Shown piece by piece: positions 11,347 through 22,852 of a stretch of 64,000 bases of DNA (its first letter is position 1; every line of letters begins with the position of its first letter). The notes beneath the pieces are model-generated. The model was not told the DNA's origin. It saw nothing but the letters and a program-made list of their open reading frames with translations, and searched no databases. Origin of the DNA: Adiantum capillus-veneris (lineage: Eukaryota > Streptophyta > Polypodiopsida > Polypodiales > Pteridaceae); contig CM043970.1 in assembly GCA_014529385.2 (NCBI GenBank), positions 44,248,779 through 44,312,778 of the forward strand, written 5' to 3'. A program made the position numbers and the translations under genes.

Positions 11347-11960
11347 AGAAAGAGATTAGGTTAAAATTTAAATTAGATTAGGTTAGATTACATTTAGATT
11401 TATGTTTATGTTGAGTTTAAGATTAGGTTAGATTTAGATTTACGTTAGATTAGGATTAAGTTACATTTAAAATTAGGAAAGTATTAAAGATTAGCTAGCT
11501 ATATTAGATTTAAGTTAGATTACATTTAGGTTTAGAGTTTAAGACTGGATTAAATTTAGGTTTATGTTGTGTTTAATATTAAATTAGATTTAGATTAAGA
11601 TTAAGACAAGATTTAAAATTAAGTAGATTAAATTTAGATTTAAGTTATATTACATTTAGGTTTAGGTTAGATTTAAGATTAGATTAGATGTAGGTTTATT
11701 TTGAGTTTAAGATTAGATTAGATCTAAATTTATGTTTGATGGACTAACTCTTTTTAGATTTAGGTTAGATTTTAGTGCATGTCAATGAAGGCGTGCTTTG
11801 CCCAAAGAGCAAACACTAGTTACACAACAATATGTATATTCCCATCAAAATTTGACACCTATTAACTCACACACTAACCATATTCAATTAGCTACGAATC
11901 ACCACATGTTCAATTAGGTTAGATTTAAGATTAGATTTTAGATTGAGTTTTTATCTTATA
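11347..11960. repeat. Low-complexity TTAGATTTAGGTT-like array
   Basis: Degenerate units such as ttagattta, ttaggttag and aagattagatt repeat irregularly for about 600 bases. They resemble plant telomere words (TTTAGGG) only loosely and show no clean period. A similar stretch follows a GA tract at 52,495-52,750, so both belong to one composite repeat. Confidence 0.65.
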
Positions 11961-12793
11961 GTCTACCTTCAGGATTACGGTAAAAAACTTAGAGTTAGAC
12001 GAACGGTGATCCTTCTCTTCCTCTCTACGGATGCGACCTTAAGTTGGAAAGCTTTAAACGGCATGATACTCAGATTGGAGGCCAACATGTAATGTGCTAA
12101 GTAATCCCTCGAACAAAGATCTACTATGAAAAGATGTTAAGATGATGTGAAATGCTATAGCTAGAGAAGAGGCAAAGGGGTTTTGTCCACTACATACACT
12201 ATCATGTAGACGTGGGTGTGTAGATTTCTCCTATCCACAAATAATAAGCATTGACCAATAAAGACAAGATTATAACCCAGTGGTTTTGATCTCCGTGCAC
12301 CTCTAGACCAAGGTGTGTGGGGATTGGACATGACTAGAGAATGTGAGGTAGTCTATAGTGTGAACAAAGAGAGAGATAAAAGATGGAGGATGTCAATAGA
12401 AGATTAAATTTATGTTCAGGTTATAACGCGAGGATGTGGGGCCGTCCAACCGATACACCTATCTCTCAACGAGGATCTTATGTCCTTGTAATCAATGCAA
12501 GTATGATGTGCGATGGACAAGACACTTTTCTTTGTAGCATGTTAGCGTGAATTTGGCGAGTTCGATCCATCTATTATAGATTGAGTTGTTGCCAAATATA
12601 ACATGTTGGACTCTAACACTGGACAATAGGCAGCAATCTTGCAACCCAATAGACGTGTTCGCAGGCGCATTGGTCAAGCACCATATGTGAGGTAATCGGG
12701 ATGGTAGCCTTAAAAGTCTTGCTTATGGTGATGCCTTAGATGATGGCCATGGTAGTGTCGATGATGTTAGTCTCAAGTTTTGAGATGTACCGT
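11960..12793. repeat. Dispersed repeat A, copy 1
   Basis: Long blocks match 52,955-53,830, for example cattgaccaataaagacaa, the stretch around ctccgtgcacctctagacc, and the block on cagcaatcttgcaacccaa. No reading frame is evident. In the other copy this repeat runs directly into a CACTA transposase fragment, so it may be CACTA flank or subterminal sequence. Confidence 0.65.
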
Positions 12794-13290
12794 AACTAAA
12801 ACCAGCCAAGCAGTAACCAGTCAACAAACCGAGTAGGTGGTGAGTCACAAAAAACTGACAGCAATCTTACAGGTAGGTGATGTAAGAAGGTAAAAGAGAT
12901 CAAGTAAAAATGTACAAAATACTACATCAATAGGGTAAGTGATGCTATTCAACATTTACAAATCTTTTCAAGATAGGGCAGCTCCTCGGAAACTAGTACT
13001 CAATATGAGAGTGAGCTTACACTTATCAAAAAATTTAGTGAAACAGACCCCGGAATTGAGCCACATTCGATCTAAAGTCTGTCCAATTCTCAGAAACTAG
13101 TACTCAATATGACAGTGAGCTTACACTTACTAAAACATTTAGTGAAACAAACCTCGGAATTGAGCCACATTCGATCTAAAGTCTGTCCAATTAGCGAGAG
13201 TAACTCAAACGAGGAATTTTACTAATTACCCAAGCATTTTTACAGTCATATAAAACCAGCCAGGCACAATCAAGAAGGTCTTGGAGGGGT
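12794..13290. repeat. Dispersed repeat B, copy 1, with 104-bp internal duplication
   Basis: The block starting aactaaaaccag and ending tcaagaaggtcttg recurs at 59,143-59,490. Here a unit beginning gaaactagtactcaatatga is present twice (12,989 and 13,093, period 104), whereas the other copy has it once. This copy also has about 48 extra bases near 12,825. No ORF of note. Confidence 0.75.
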
Positions 13291-13329
13291 TTGGAATGAC
13301 ATTATAAGGAAAAGCATTAACATGGTTCC

Positions 13330-15662
13330 AAAACATTCCACTAAGGTCAATCATATACTTGAACACATTAGCTCAAGGATTTGTAGATTCTTGTTCCAAA
13401 ACAGGGATCAAACATAATACGATAGCTCAAATCTATAGCTTTAAACAGAAACATGGTGAGTCGGTTAGGGATTGTGCAACTCAAATGAAACAATACATTG
13501 CTAGATACCCAGGGCTAGAGATACCTGTAGAAGAACAACTGGTATCTTTATTTCTAGAGGGACTTCTAAACAAATAACTTCATGCTATACTCTATAGTAA
13601 GAAGCATACAACCCTAGAAGAGTGTGTGTCAGATGCTATTGACATAGGAGACAATTGTGATATTTTCAACGAAGAAGATGTCCCTAAGGATAACCAAATA
13701 AAGAAAACAAGAATCCATTAAACCAACACAAGTGGGAATGGTTGCTGCTGCACCACTTTCAGCCATAGAAGATATGCTCAAAAGGATGAACGATATGATG
13801 AACAACATGCAAAAACCACCTATGAGGGGACCAGGACAAGGGATACCTCAACAAGGACAACAAATTAGGCCACAAAAATGGTAGAAAATTGAGGGTAAAT
13901 AGACCAACCATGAGACCCACAAGTTCTACTTCCGACCAAAGTATGATGGGAATGTTCAGTATGTGCCTATGAGCCCACAAGGACAATCCATGTACGAATA
14001 TCAGCCTAATATGGCCCAATATCAAAGACCACCAATGGGTATAGAAAGACCTCAATGTGTGTTGGGTCAACAACCTTCGTATCTAGGACAAAATGCAGTG
14101 CCTGTAAAGTATATGCACACCAAAGGAGTCAAAGATGAACAAGCATTAGTGCATGTTACACCCTATGTGGACCCTATTCCATCTACATTAATGGTAGAGG
14201 GAGATTGGTATAATTCACATCCACCACCAATGGAAGAACCCATGACTTATGCTCCACCAGAGCTCGCACCAATGTATTATGTAGCTAATCAAGGTGTTAG
14301 ATCTCCCATGGGAAGACCCATGATTAAGCCAAGAACAAGAAACTGTCACAGCTGTGGTGCAGATGATCATTGGAAAAATGAATGCCCAGAGCCTGACAAA
14401 AACCTCAAGCTAGTTGAAGCCTATTGCATACAATGTGGAAAAAAAGGAGGACACTTTTCGTAACATTGTCCTAAAAATCCTTTAAACAAGGGTAAAACAG
14501 TAGCAAACGTAGCCCAAGTGATATCTAGTAGCTCATTTGAGAGTAAGCCGGTTGTTCCAATCAAGATAATCACTAGAGCCCAGGCTAAGAAAAAGAAACA
14601 AAACTCCTCTGATGATTTGAAAAATACAAAAGTTTCCTCTCAAAGGATCAAAAGAAGCAGAAGCAAAAGATATGAGATGAGAAACAAAAACAACGGGCTG
14701 AAATCAAGGAGAAAGCAAAAAAGCTATTCCAGGAAAAGGTGAAAGAAATTGGAAGTGAAATCAAGGAAACAACCGTGAAATTTGGAGGATCCATTTTGGT
14801 TGATAAATTTTTTGAGCATATTAATGCAGCCTTGGAAGCCTACCAAGCAAGACTTAAAGCATGCCAAAACATGAAATACAAATGGAAAAACTATCCTTCC
14901 CCAGACATGGAAGCAGCTAAGCTGGAAGCTTATCAAAATTTTGTAAGAATCACGCAAGAAATGCTGGAAAAACAAAAACCCAAGCTTGAAAGTATCGCAA
15001 AACCTGAAGAGCTTGTGGTAAGAGCCACGAAAGAAAAATCTGATGGGGTGGTAGAACCCCACCTTGAAACAAAAGAACCAGAACTTATAGTGCTAGACAG
15101 TGAAGATGCCTGAGAAAGAATTCCATACGTAGAGGAGACTGGCCAGAACACTTATGGGAAAAAGTTAGAGAGATCAATGATGGGAGCCTAACTCTAAAGT
15201 CATCTCCTATAGAGGAAGTTTGCTTGGGTAACCTACCTTCTGATATGAATATGGATGAACAATCCTTGTATGGGGATTGCAGATCTAAAGCTTCAGGAAT
15301 GTCAAAACCATTGACCTTGAAAACATTACCATCTTACTTGGGAGAGAACGAAGATGAATCCATAGTATGCGAGACCACTCAAGTAAAAAAAGCTGAACAG
15401 ACCTTAGAAGTAGACAACATTCGTTCAATCATGTCTATATCCATCCAATGCACTCTTACCTTGGGAGAATTGTTAAAAATCATACCATATTTATGGAATG
15501 ATCTACATAAAACCCTAGAGAAGGTGGGGATAACGGGGCTAATCTCAAAAAATTTGGGAAAATTGGAAAACAAAATCGACAGCAAAGAGATTTGATATGT
15601 TCCAATGAACAAAGTTGGAGAATATTATGAAGGGTAAGAAGGAAACACAACCCTTTCAGTGA
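13330..15662 (+). pseudogene. Gag of an older Ty3-type element (interrupted by the chromovirus)
   Basis: The segment IAQIYSFKQKHGESVRDCATQMKQ with PGLEIPVEEQLVSLFLEGL (13,410-13,577) is capsid-type Gag. A Pro/Met-rich stretch follows, then two zinc knuckles, CHSCGADDHWKNEC (about 14,344) and a second CIQCGKKGGHFS…HC broken by a TAA at 14,461. A Lys-rich and Glu-rich region continues to 15,594. The element resumes after the nested insertion at 24,486 with protease. The stops at 13,575, 13,882 and 14,461 lie at codons one C-to-T step from Gln. Confidence 0.75.
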
Positions 15663-15667
15663 AATAT

Positions 15668-17295
15668 TGTCATAAAATCTAATATCTAACTAACCCAAAT
15701 GATTTTCTCATATTAAATTGATCACTTAATGTGGGAGAATAAACGAGAACAAGTGTTAAGATATAGGTATGTGCTTATAGATCTATCTCAACACGGGGCC
15801 AATGGTAAAGGGGCCCAAAAGGGAGATGGTCTATCAAAGAGCAAGGCTAACCAATGGAGCATAAGACCTTAGGGTTAGCTTCATTGAAGACCTCCAATAA
15901 ATGTGTGTAAAAGTCCTTTGACCTTAAGTAAGCTAGGGCTGAGCTTGAGGTGGGAACCCGGCCCAAGCTCGAGGTGCTTGTCATGCTTGAGGTGCTTGTC
16001 ATGCTTGAGGTGTTTTTCATGCTTGAGGTGCTTGATTAAGATGCTTGAGGTGCTTGACTAGCTCCATGCTTGAGGTGCTTGACTTGCTGCATGATTAAAG
16101 TACTTGAGGTGCCTTGAGAAGCTTGCCTGAGATGCTTGTGGGAACACCCCCTAGTTCAAGTGCTTTGTCATGCTTGGTGAGTAAGGTGCTTGATCACCTA
16201 AAAGTCAAAAGCATTCCTACAAGAGGGGGGGCGAGCCCTTTTCCTAGGGGCTAGAGAGAGAACACCCACTCACACACACAAGGGAAGCCCAACTTGAAGA
16301 GGCAGCAAGGACACATGTCAGGCCCCTACCCATGTTACCTTCATGTGTTGCTTGAAGCCTATTGGCTAGGCTTCAAAGGGGTCCAATGATAAATTACATG
16401 AATTATCTAATTGTTTTAGCATTTATCAAGTCCTCTCTCTCAAAGGGGAAAGGGGGACACTTGTCCCAAGGCTACCCATGTTGCTTGTAATGGCTCTTGC
16501 TTGTGATTGGCTAGGCCTGGAAGGGTCCAATGAGCTTCAGGCATGAGCTACAAGGGGGGATCGACCCAAGCAAGCTAGGGGGGTGCCTAGGGGTTATACT
16601 CACCCACACACACTCACAAGCACTCTCATTGTGTGATATGCAAAGTGCAAGAGCTGCTCCCTCTCCAAGCAGGTAGAGGTTGAGAGCCTACACCAACACT
16701 CTTGGCTATGGAGTGCAAATCCAACCAAGAGCCATGCTTCAATGCTTAAGCTTGCCATATCCTTCTTCTTCATTACTATGCTATTATGTATGCTAGCAAC
16801 AAGAGTATGATAAGTGAGGAACTAATTCTTTCTCCTACGAAATGTTTCTTCTTCCTCTTCCCTACCCTCATTCCCTGCTAGCTCTCTCCACCTTCGAAGG
16901 TGTTTGAGGTCTTGGGACTGAGGCTTGGGATAGTTAAAGCTTTCTTCAAGTTTATGTTATGTTTGTGGTGCATGAAGCCTTCCATCTTCATGGCATCACC
17001 TAGGTCACAAGGAACACAAAGACTGTATTGTAACAAGTCTCTCTTTATGGGAGAAATCATAATACAAATGCCTATTGGAGGGGGGACCGGCTCCACATAA
17101 ATCCGGTCCTCAATTGTTGTCATGTTCTCTAAACTCTCTCTCTTGCAAAAGTATTGTCTATGCCAAGTTAACTAATTGCTATGATTATGTTGTTATCTTC
17201 AATTATGTCTACCCGCTATGCTCACAAAATCATTTCTTGAAAGTACTCTCATTAAATTCCGCTATTCTCAAATTGAATAGGCAAATTCCATTACA
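15668..17295 (+). repeat. 5' LTR of the chromovirus
   Basis: Starts TGTCATAAAATC and ends TTCCATTACA, same length as the 3' copy. The part at 15,955-16,140 is a tract of subrepeats on the word tgcttgaggtgcttg, probably in U3 and possibly regulatory. The region holds no gene. Confidence 0.95.
15955..16140. repeat. LTR subrepeat tract (tgcttgaggtgcttg units)
   Basis: About eight imperfect units of 18-25 bases built on gcttgaggtgcttg. The same tract occurs in the 3' LTR at about 23,140-23,325. Tandem subrepeats in U3 of plant LTRs often act as enhancers; that role is inference here. Confidence 0.75.
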
Positions 17296-17296
17296 T

Positions 17297-17308
17297 TGGT
17301 ATCAGAGC
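17297..17308 (+). promoter_or_regulatory. Primer binding site, initiator Met-tRNA
   Basis: TGGTATCAGAGC begins two bases after the 5' LTR end and matches the initiator Met-tRNA 3' end. Confidence 0.95.
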
Positions 17309-17710
17309 ATTTGGTTTCTCTTTTCTTGCTTAAGAAGAGAGGTCCTTAAGTAGCCTATAAATGGTTGATGTTGTTAATTATAATAGAGTAAGTGGAACTG
17401 GGATCTAATACCGGTTTTGTTAAGCCCACTATGTGGGGGATGGTGCACACCTCGGGAGCTTTGGACTTAATAATGGAGTCTTTTTAGACTTGCCTACGGC
17501 TTTACCATTATTGAGCCATAAGAAGTCTGAAAGGAGCTAGCCCTTGGCAACTCTGCTATGTTAGACCTACTCCTCTACTCTCTATAATTAACCACTTTGA
17601 GCCGTGGGTGTAGATACTTAAGAGCCGATTTTCAAAGGCTAAGAGGAGTGGCAACTAAGGTTTTGAATTGCCAAAGCATACACTAAGTACATACATAAAA
17701 TTTTGTTAAC
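17309..17710 (+). other. Chromovirus leader
   Basis: About 400 untranslated bases between primer site and the gag-pol start. It would be expected to hold packaging and dimerisation signals, but I recognise no specific motif. Confidence 0.6.
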
Positions 17711-20700
17711 ATGGCTGACAATAATCAAGAGAGTAGAATGAACATTGATAGCTTTGATTTTGCACATGAAGGTGCTAATGATGATGCTCCCATGTTTGTG
17801 AATTATCTTGTGACTAGGTTGCAACAAGCTATGGGCAACCCTACCTTGCAAGCCGAAGTTACTCAACAACTTCGTGCCTATGGAATTTCCCTTCCTCTCC
17901 AAGAGGAGAGAGAGCTTAGGAGGCCTCTTGAAGAGACCCCCAAAAGAAGACTCTCTCCCATTCGAGAGGAGGAATCCAAAGAGAAAGAAAGCAATGAAAG
18001 TCTAAGTTCTTCTGAAGATGTGGCTCCACGAAGAAGGTGGTCTAGACGATCGCCTACTCCTCCCAAGAGGAAAAGAGCAACCCATAGTCCTTCTCCTCAT
18101 CACTCTCAAAGGCAAGAGAGGAAACAAAGGAAGAAAAGGGCTAGGAAGAGGTCACCCTCTTCTCCTTCTTCTTCACCTTCCTTCTCTTCCGATGAATGTT
18201 ATGGCTATTCTCCTAGAGAATACAAGAGGGGAGGGCATCGCAAATCATTTCCTGCATGGCGAAGGTCACAAAAGCTAAAGAAGTTCAAGGAGGGAGGAAA
18301 GAGTATCTCTTTTCTCACCTACGATGGCACCTTTGGTGCTACCGACAAAGTGTTGGCCTTCATCCAGCAATTTGATGCGGCCTTTGGGGACGAGGGCTTC
18401 ACAGAGTCCTCCAAGCTACGCCATGTAGCTATGCACTTCCAAAAATCAGCTCGTCAATGGTGGGCTAGCCTTCGTGGCAATGGAGAAGCCCCAAAGACAT
18501 GGAAAACTCTACGAGTTTCCATCATGAAGCAATTTCTTCCAAGCGATACTAAAGATAAAGTTCTTACCGAATGGCGCGGCTTGAAACTCCTCTCTCATGA
18601 GTCTATCAACAAGTATGTAGATAAGTTTTGGGATTTACATCTCAAAGCTACTGTCTTTCAAAAGATAGACTTTGCCGAGCAAAGACAGCAATTCTGTGCG
18701 GGATTACCTGAAGAGATGGCCGAATATATCAACTCTCAATGGCCCGGTACTATTACCGAAGTAATCCACCACACCATGGTTGCTTCACGCATCAATTTCC
18801 ATCAAGGGGCTAGACGTAATGTCAAGCCCATGGAAAACAAAGATAAAAATGATGCAAAGGGGAAATCCAATGCTCAAAATAATTCCCAAGGCACTTCCCA
18901 CAACAACAACAACAATCGGTCCAAGGAGAAGGGAGTTTACAAAGGTAAAAACAAACTCTCTCCTGAAGAGCTTGAAGCTTTTCGCAAGGACCATAAGTGT
19001 TTCAAGTGTGGAGAGCAAGGACATGGCTATCGTTCTTGCCCCAAGAAGAATACTCGCAATGAGACTCCTAGGGCTTCCACCATCGAAGCTCCAAAAGAGG
19101 ATGCTCATTGCAAAGGATCATCACTCTCCTATGCTTGGGGAAAGGTACGAGAGCATGATGCCTTCATCTTGTTTGACCCTGGCTCTACTCTCAACTTCAT
19201 ATCAATAGAGTTGGCCACCAAGTTGGGCATTCAAGCTTTTGAGATGGGAGATATAGTAACAGCTGATGCAGCTTTCAAGGGACAACAAGCCTCCGTTACT
19301 CCCTTGATTGGGAAGTTGAGGCTTCATGTCCAAAGCTATGTCGACAAAGAAGACTTCTTTATCTCTCCCCTCCAACATCAGGATGTTATCCTAGGGGCAC
19401 CATGGTTTGATCGCATGGCTGCCAACATGAAGTTCCCTAAAAGGAGAATTTACTTCACCTACAGGGGAAAGAACATGTATGTAGATGCTAGTGAGCGTGG
19501 TCGCACTATTCCACTTGTAAATCCTCTTTCTTTTGATAAATCAATGAAGAGCTCAGTTTCTGCGTACATGATTTATGTCAAAGAGTCTCTAAAAGCTAAT
19601 AATGTTTCATCAAATGAAAATGATAGGAATCAAGAAGAGTTAGACTTGTCTACTTTTCTAAAAGGATTCCAAGATGTGTTCATCGATGATATCCCTATGG
19701 ACCTACCTCCAAAACGAGGGGATGATGACCATCGTATTGAGCTCCTTCCAGGAAGCTCACCGCCTAACAAACCTCCTTATCGAGTCTCACAAACTCAACA
19801 AGAGGAGATCATGAGGCAAGTACAAGAGCTGGTAGACAAAGGGATGGTGAGGCCTAGTTCCTCTCCCTTTTGTTCTCCAGTCCTTTTAGTGCAAAAGAAA
19901 GATGGTACATACCGTATGTGTGTGGACTATCGAGCACTAAACCATAACACTATTAAAAACAGATTTCCCGTACCTCGGGTAGAAGATCTGTTTGATAAGC
20001 TACAAGGCTCTACCTACTTCAGTAGGATTGACCTTAAGAGTGACTATCATCAAATAAGGATAGTGGATGAGGATATCTTAAAGACCGCGTTTCGCACAAC
20101 ATTTGGTCTTTATGAATATCTAGTCATGCCTTTTGGCTTGACTAATGCACCAGCTACGTTCAATCGTTTGATGGAGAAAATTTTTAGACCATATCGAAAA
20201 TTCACTGGAGTGTTCTTCGATGATATCATCATCTACTCCAAGTCTTTGGAGGAACATAAGCAACATCTCCAAGTGATTTTTCAAGCCTTGAGGGAGAACA
20301 AACTTTTTCTCAACCAAAAGAAAAGTGAATTCTTCCTTTAAGAGATTCAATATCTAGGCCATATTATCTCTCACGATGGTATTCGTATGGATCCATCAAA
20401 GTTAGAGGTAATAAAATCATGGCCTAACCCAAGGAATCTACATGAGCTAAGAAGCTTTATTGGTATGTGTGCATACTATAGACGCTTCATAGCAAAATTC
20501 TCTCAAGTGGCAGGACCACTACACGACTTAACCAAGAAGAACGTTAAGTTTGTATGGACTGCTAAGGAGCAAAATGATTTTGAAAAACTCAAAGAGAAGC
20601 TTACTTCCCAACCAGTCCTTGTGCTTCCGGCTCTCTCAAAGCCCTTTGAGGTCCAATGTGATGCTTGTGGTGATTGCCTTGGAGCGGTTTTGCTTCAAGA

Positions 20701-22492
20701 AGGGCATACCATAGCATATGAGAGCCGAAGGCTCAATGGTGATGAACGAGTCTTGGGCATTTATGAGAAAGAGCTTTTAGCTGTTCTACATGCCCTAGAC
20801 ACATGGAAGCACTACCTATTGGGGACTCCATTTATCCTACGAACCGACCACCAAAGTCTCAAGTATTTCATGACGCAAACCAAGCTTTCTGACAAACAAA
20901 TGAGGTGGGCAAATTTTCTTTCGCAATTTAATTTTCATATTGCTCACATAGCTGGTAAGCACAATCAAGTTGCCGATGCACTTTCACGACGACCAAAAGT
21001 TAATGCGGTGTCTATAGCTACTCACAATGATCTATCCTCTATGATAGATGAGTATGCTACTAACCCTGACTTTAGAGACATAATGTCAGCCCTTGCTTTG
21101 GGGAAGAAAGAGGAACCATTCACCTTGCAGGATGGTTATCTTCTTCACGGCAATAGGCTATGTGTTACCCATTCCCTTCGTGAGAAGGTTATGTATGAAT
21201 CCCATGCTCCTCCATATGCAGGGCATAGAGGTATTCAACCTACTCTCCGAGGAGTAGAGACGTATTTCTATTGGCCTACCATGAAAGTGGACATACAAGA
21301 GTATGTTTCAAAATGTGTAGTATGCCAAAAGACCAAGTATGATAGAGGGAAGCAACCTGGATTACTCCAGCCATTGCCTATTCCAAATTCACCATGGGAG
21401 AGTATATCCATGGATTTCATCTTTGGATTACCCAAGTCTATCCATGGGAATACAGGAATATGGACAATAGTCGACAGGTTTAGCAAGCAAGCACATTTTA
21501 TTCCTGTCAAAAAGACTATTAAGGCACATCAAATGGCAACTCTCTTCATATCTCAGATTTTCAAACACCATGGATTACCCACATCCATCGTGTCAGATAG
21601 AGATCCTAGATTGACCAGTAATTTTTGGAAAGGTCTCTTTGAAAATCTAGGAACAAGATTGAATTTCTCTTCGGCCTATCACCCACAAACGGATGGCCAA
21701 AGTGAGATAGCCAATCTTATGATACTCGATCTACTCAAGACTTATGTTACCAAAGTAGATCAACGCTCACAATGGAAAAAGTATTTACCGCTAGTAGAGT
21801 ATGCCTACAATAATACTGTACATACTTCTACGGACAAAGCACCTTTCGAGATCATAGAAGGAAGACCTAAAAGTCCCTTGCTATTGAAAGTACATGGGAA
21901 AATCTTCTCCGCCGATGAGTATAGCCGTGACCTACAAGAATCTTTTCAAAAGATTAGGGAGGCTATAGCCATCTCTCAACAAAGGCAAAAAGCTGCTGCT
22001 GATAAGCACAGAAGAGCCTTAATGTTCAAAGAAAATGATTGGGTCTTACTCAAGTTTCCTAAGGCTCGATTAAGCCAAACGACGGGCAAAAATCCTACGG
22101 GCCATCAAAAGTATTATGCTAAACTAGCAAAAAGATACTATGGTCCTTTCCAAATCTTGAAGCCTATCAATGAGACGGCTTATCAACTCAAGTTGCCCAA
22201 CCATTGGCTTATACACAATGCCTTTCATGTAAGCTTACTTAAGCCCTACAAAGGAGAGCCACCAATTGAACCAATTATTGAAGACCCTCCCGAAGTTGAA
22301 GACCAAGAAGAGGTGCTACAACCCGAAGCTATCCTTCGGCATGAAGACAAGGTACTACGACATGGTAAGATTATCCGACGGTATCTTATTAAGTTCAAAA
22401 ATTATCCTTTTGAAGATGCTAAATGGATGCAAGGAGTACAACTTAAGGATAGTATGAACCTTGTCAATGCTTACAATGCTACATTAGAGTAA
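17711..22492 (+). pseudogene. Gag-Pol polyprotein of the chromovirus, one in-frame stop
   Basis: The ATG at 17,711 opens a frame of 1,593 codons broken only by TAA at 20,339-20,341. Order: Arg/Ser-rich Gag N-terminus, capsid (about residues 200-400), CCHC knuckle CFKCGEQGHGYRSC (about 430), protease with FDPGS (about 489; usual Ser is Pro), RT with RIDLKSDYHQIRI and FFDDIIIYS (Asp 837 and 838). After the stop come RNase H (VQCDACGDCLGAVLLQ), integrase (HHCC, SMDF, VSDRD, GQSE) and a chromodomain-like C-terminus (LRHGKIIRRYLIKFKNYP). The chromodomain targets integration to marked chromatin in this lineage. The stop lies between the RT active site and the thumb. The TAA is one transition from a Gln codon. 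The element could still supply Gag and protease. Confidence 0.93.
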
Positions 22493-22852
22493 GCAAATGT
22501 ACAAATTTCTTTTAAATAACTCATGTTTTTGTCTTATATGACTAGTCCTCTTTTTAATTGTGCACAAAATTTAACTAGTATGCATGCTTAGAATCATGTT
22601 TGTGATGACGACGTCTCTCAAACACCAAGTAGAATTTGTCACTCTACTTTGGGAGAATAAAATGGACTAAAGAGCAGACATGCTTGCGGCAGCTATGTCT
22701 CCCAAGCACCAAATGGATTAGTCATCCATCTTCGAAAGATGTCATAGGGTAAAAAGGGATCCTTTACCCGCTAAGTACGATTGACTAATGACTAAGACTT
22801 TATCTTTTCTACCTCATAGTCGAGGACGACTATGATTTCAAGAGAGAGGTAA
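22493..22852 (+). other. Chromovirus 3' untranslated region and polypurine tract
   Basis: Non-coding; ends in the purine-rich agagagaggtaa (22,841-22,852) directly before the 3' LTR, the expected primer for plus-strand synthesis. Confidence 0.8.

Noticed and set aside
11347-11960. Interstitial telomere array
   Set aside because: Units are degenerate ttagattta/ttaggttag words, not TTTAGGG, and lack a steady period.
16878-17353. ORFs in the chromovirus 5' LTR, identical to ORFs at 24,063-24,487
   Set aside because: They lie in LTR sequence and are duplicated only because the LTR is; no domain or gene signal.
18780-19208. Second-frame ORFs inside gag-pol
   Set aside because: Shadow frames of the real polyprotein.
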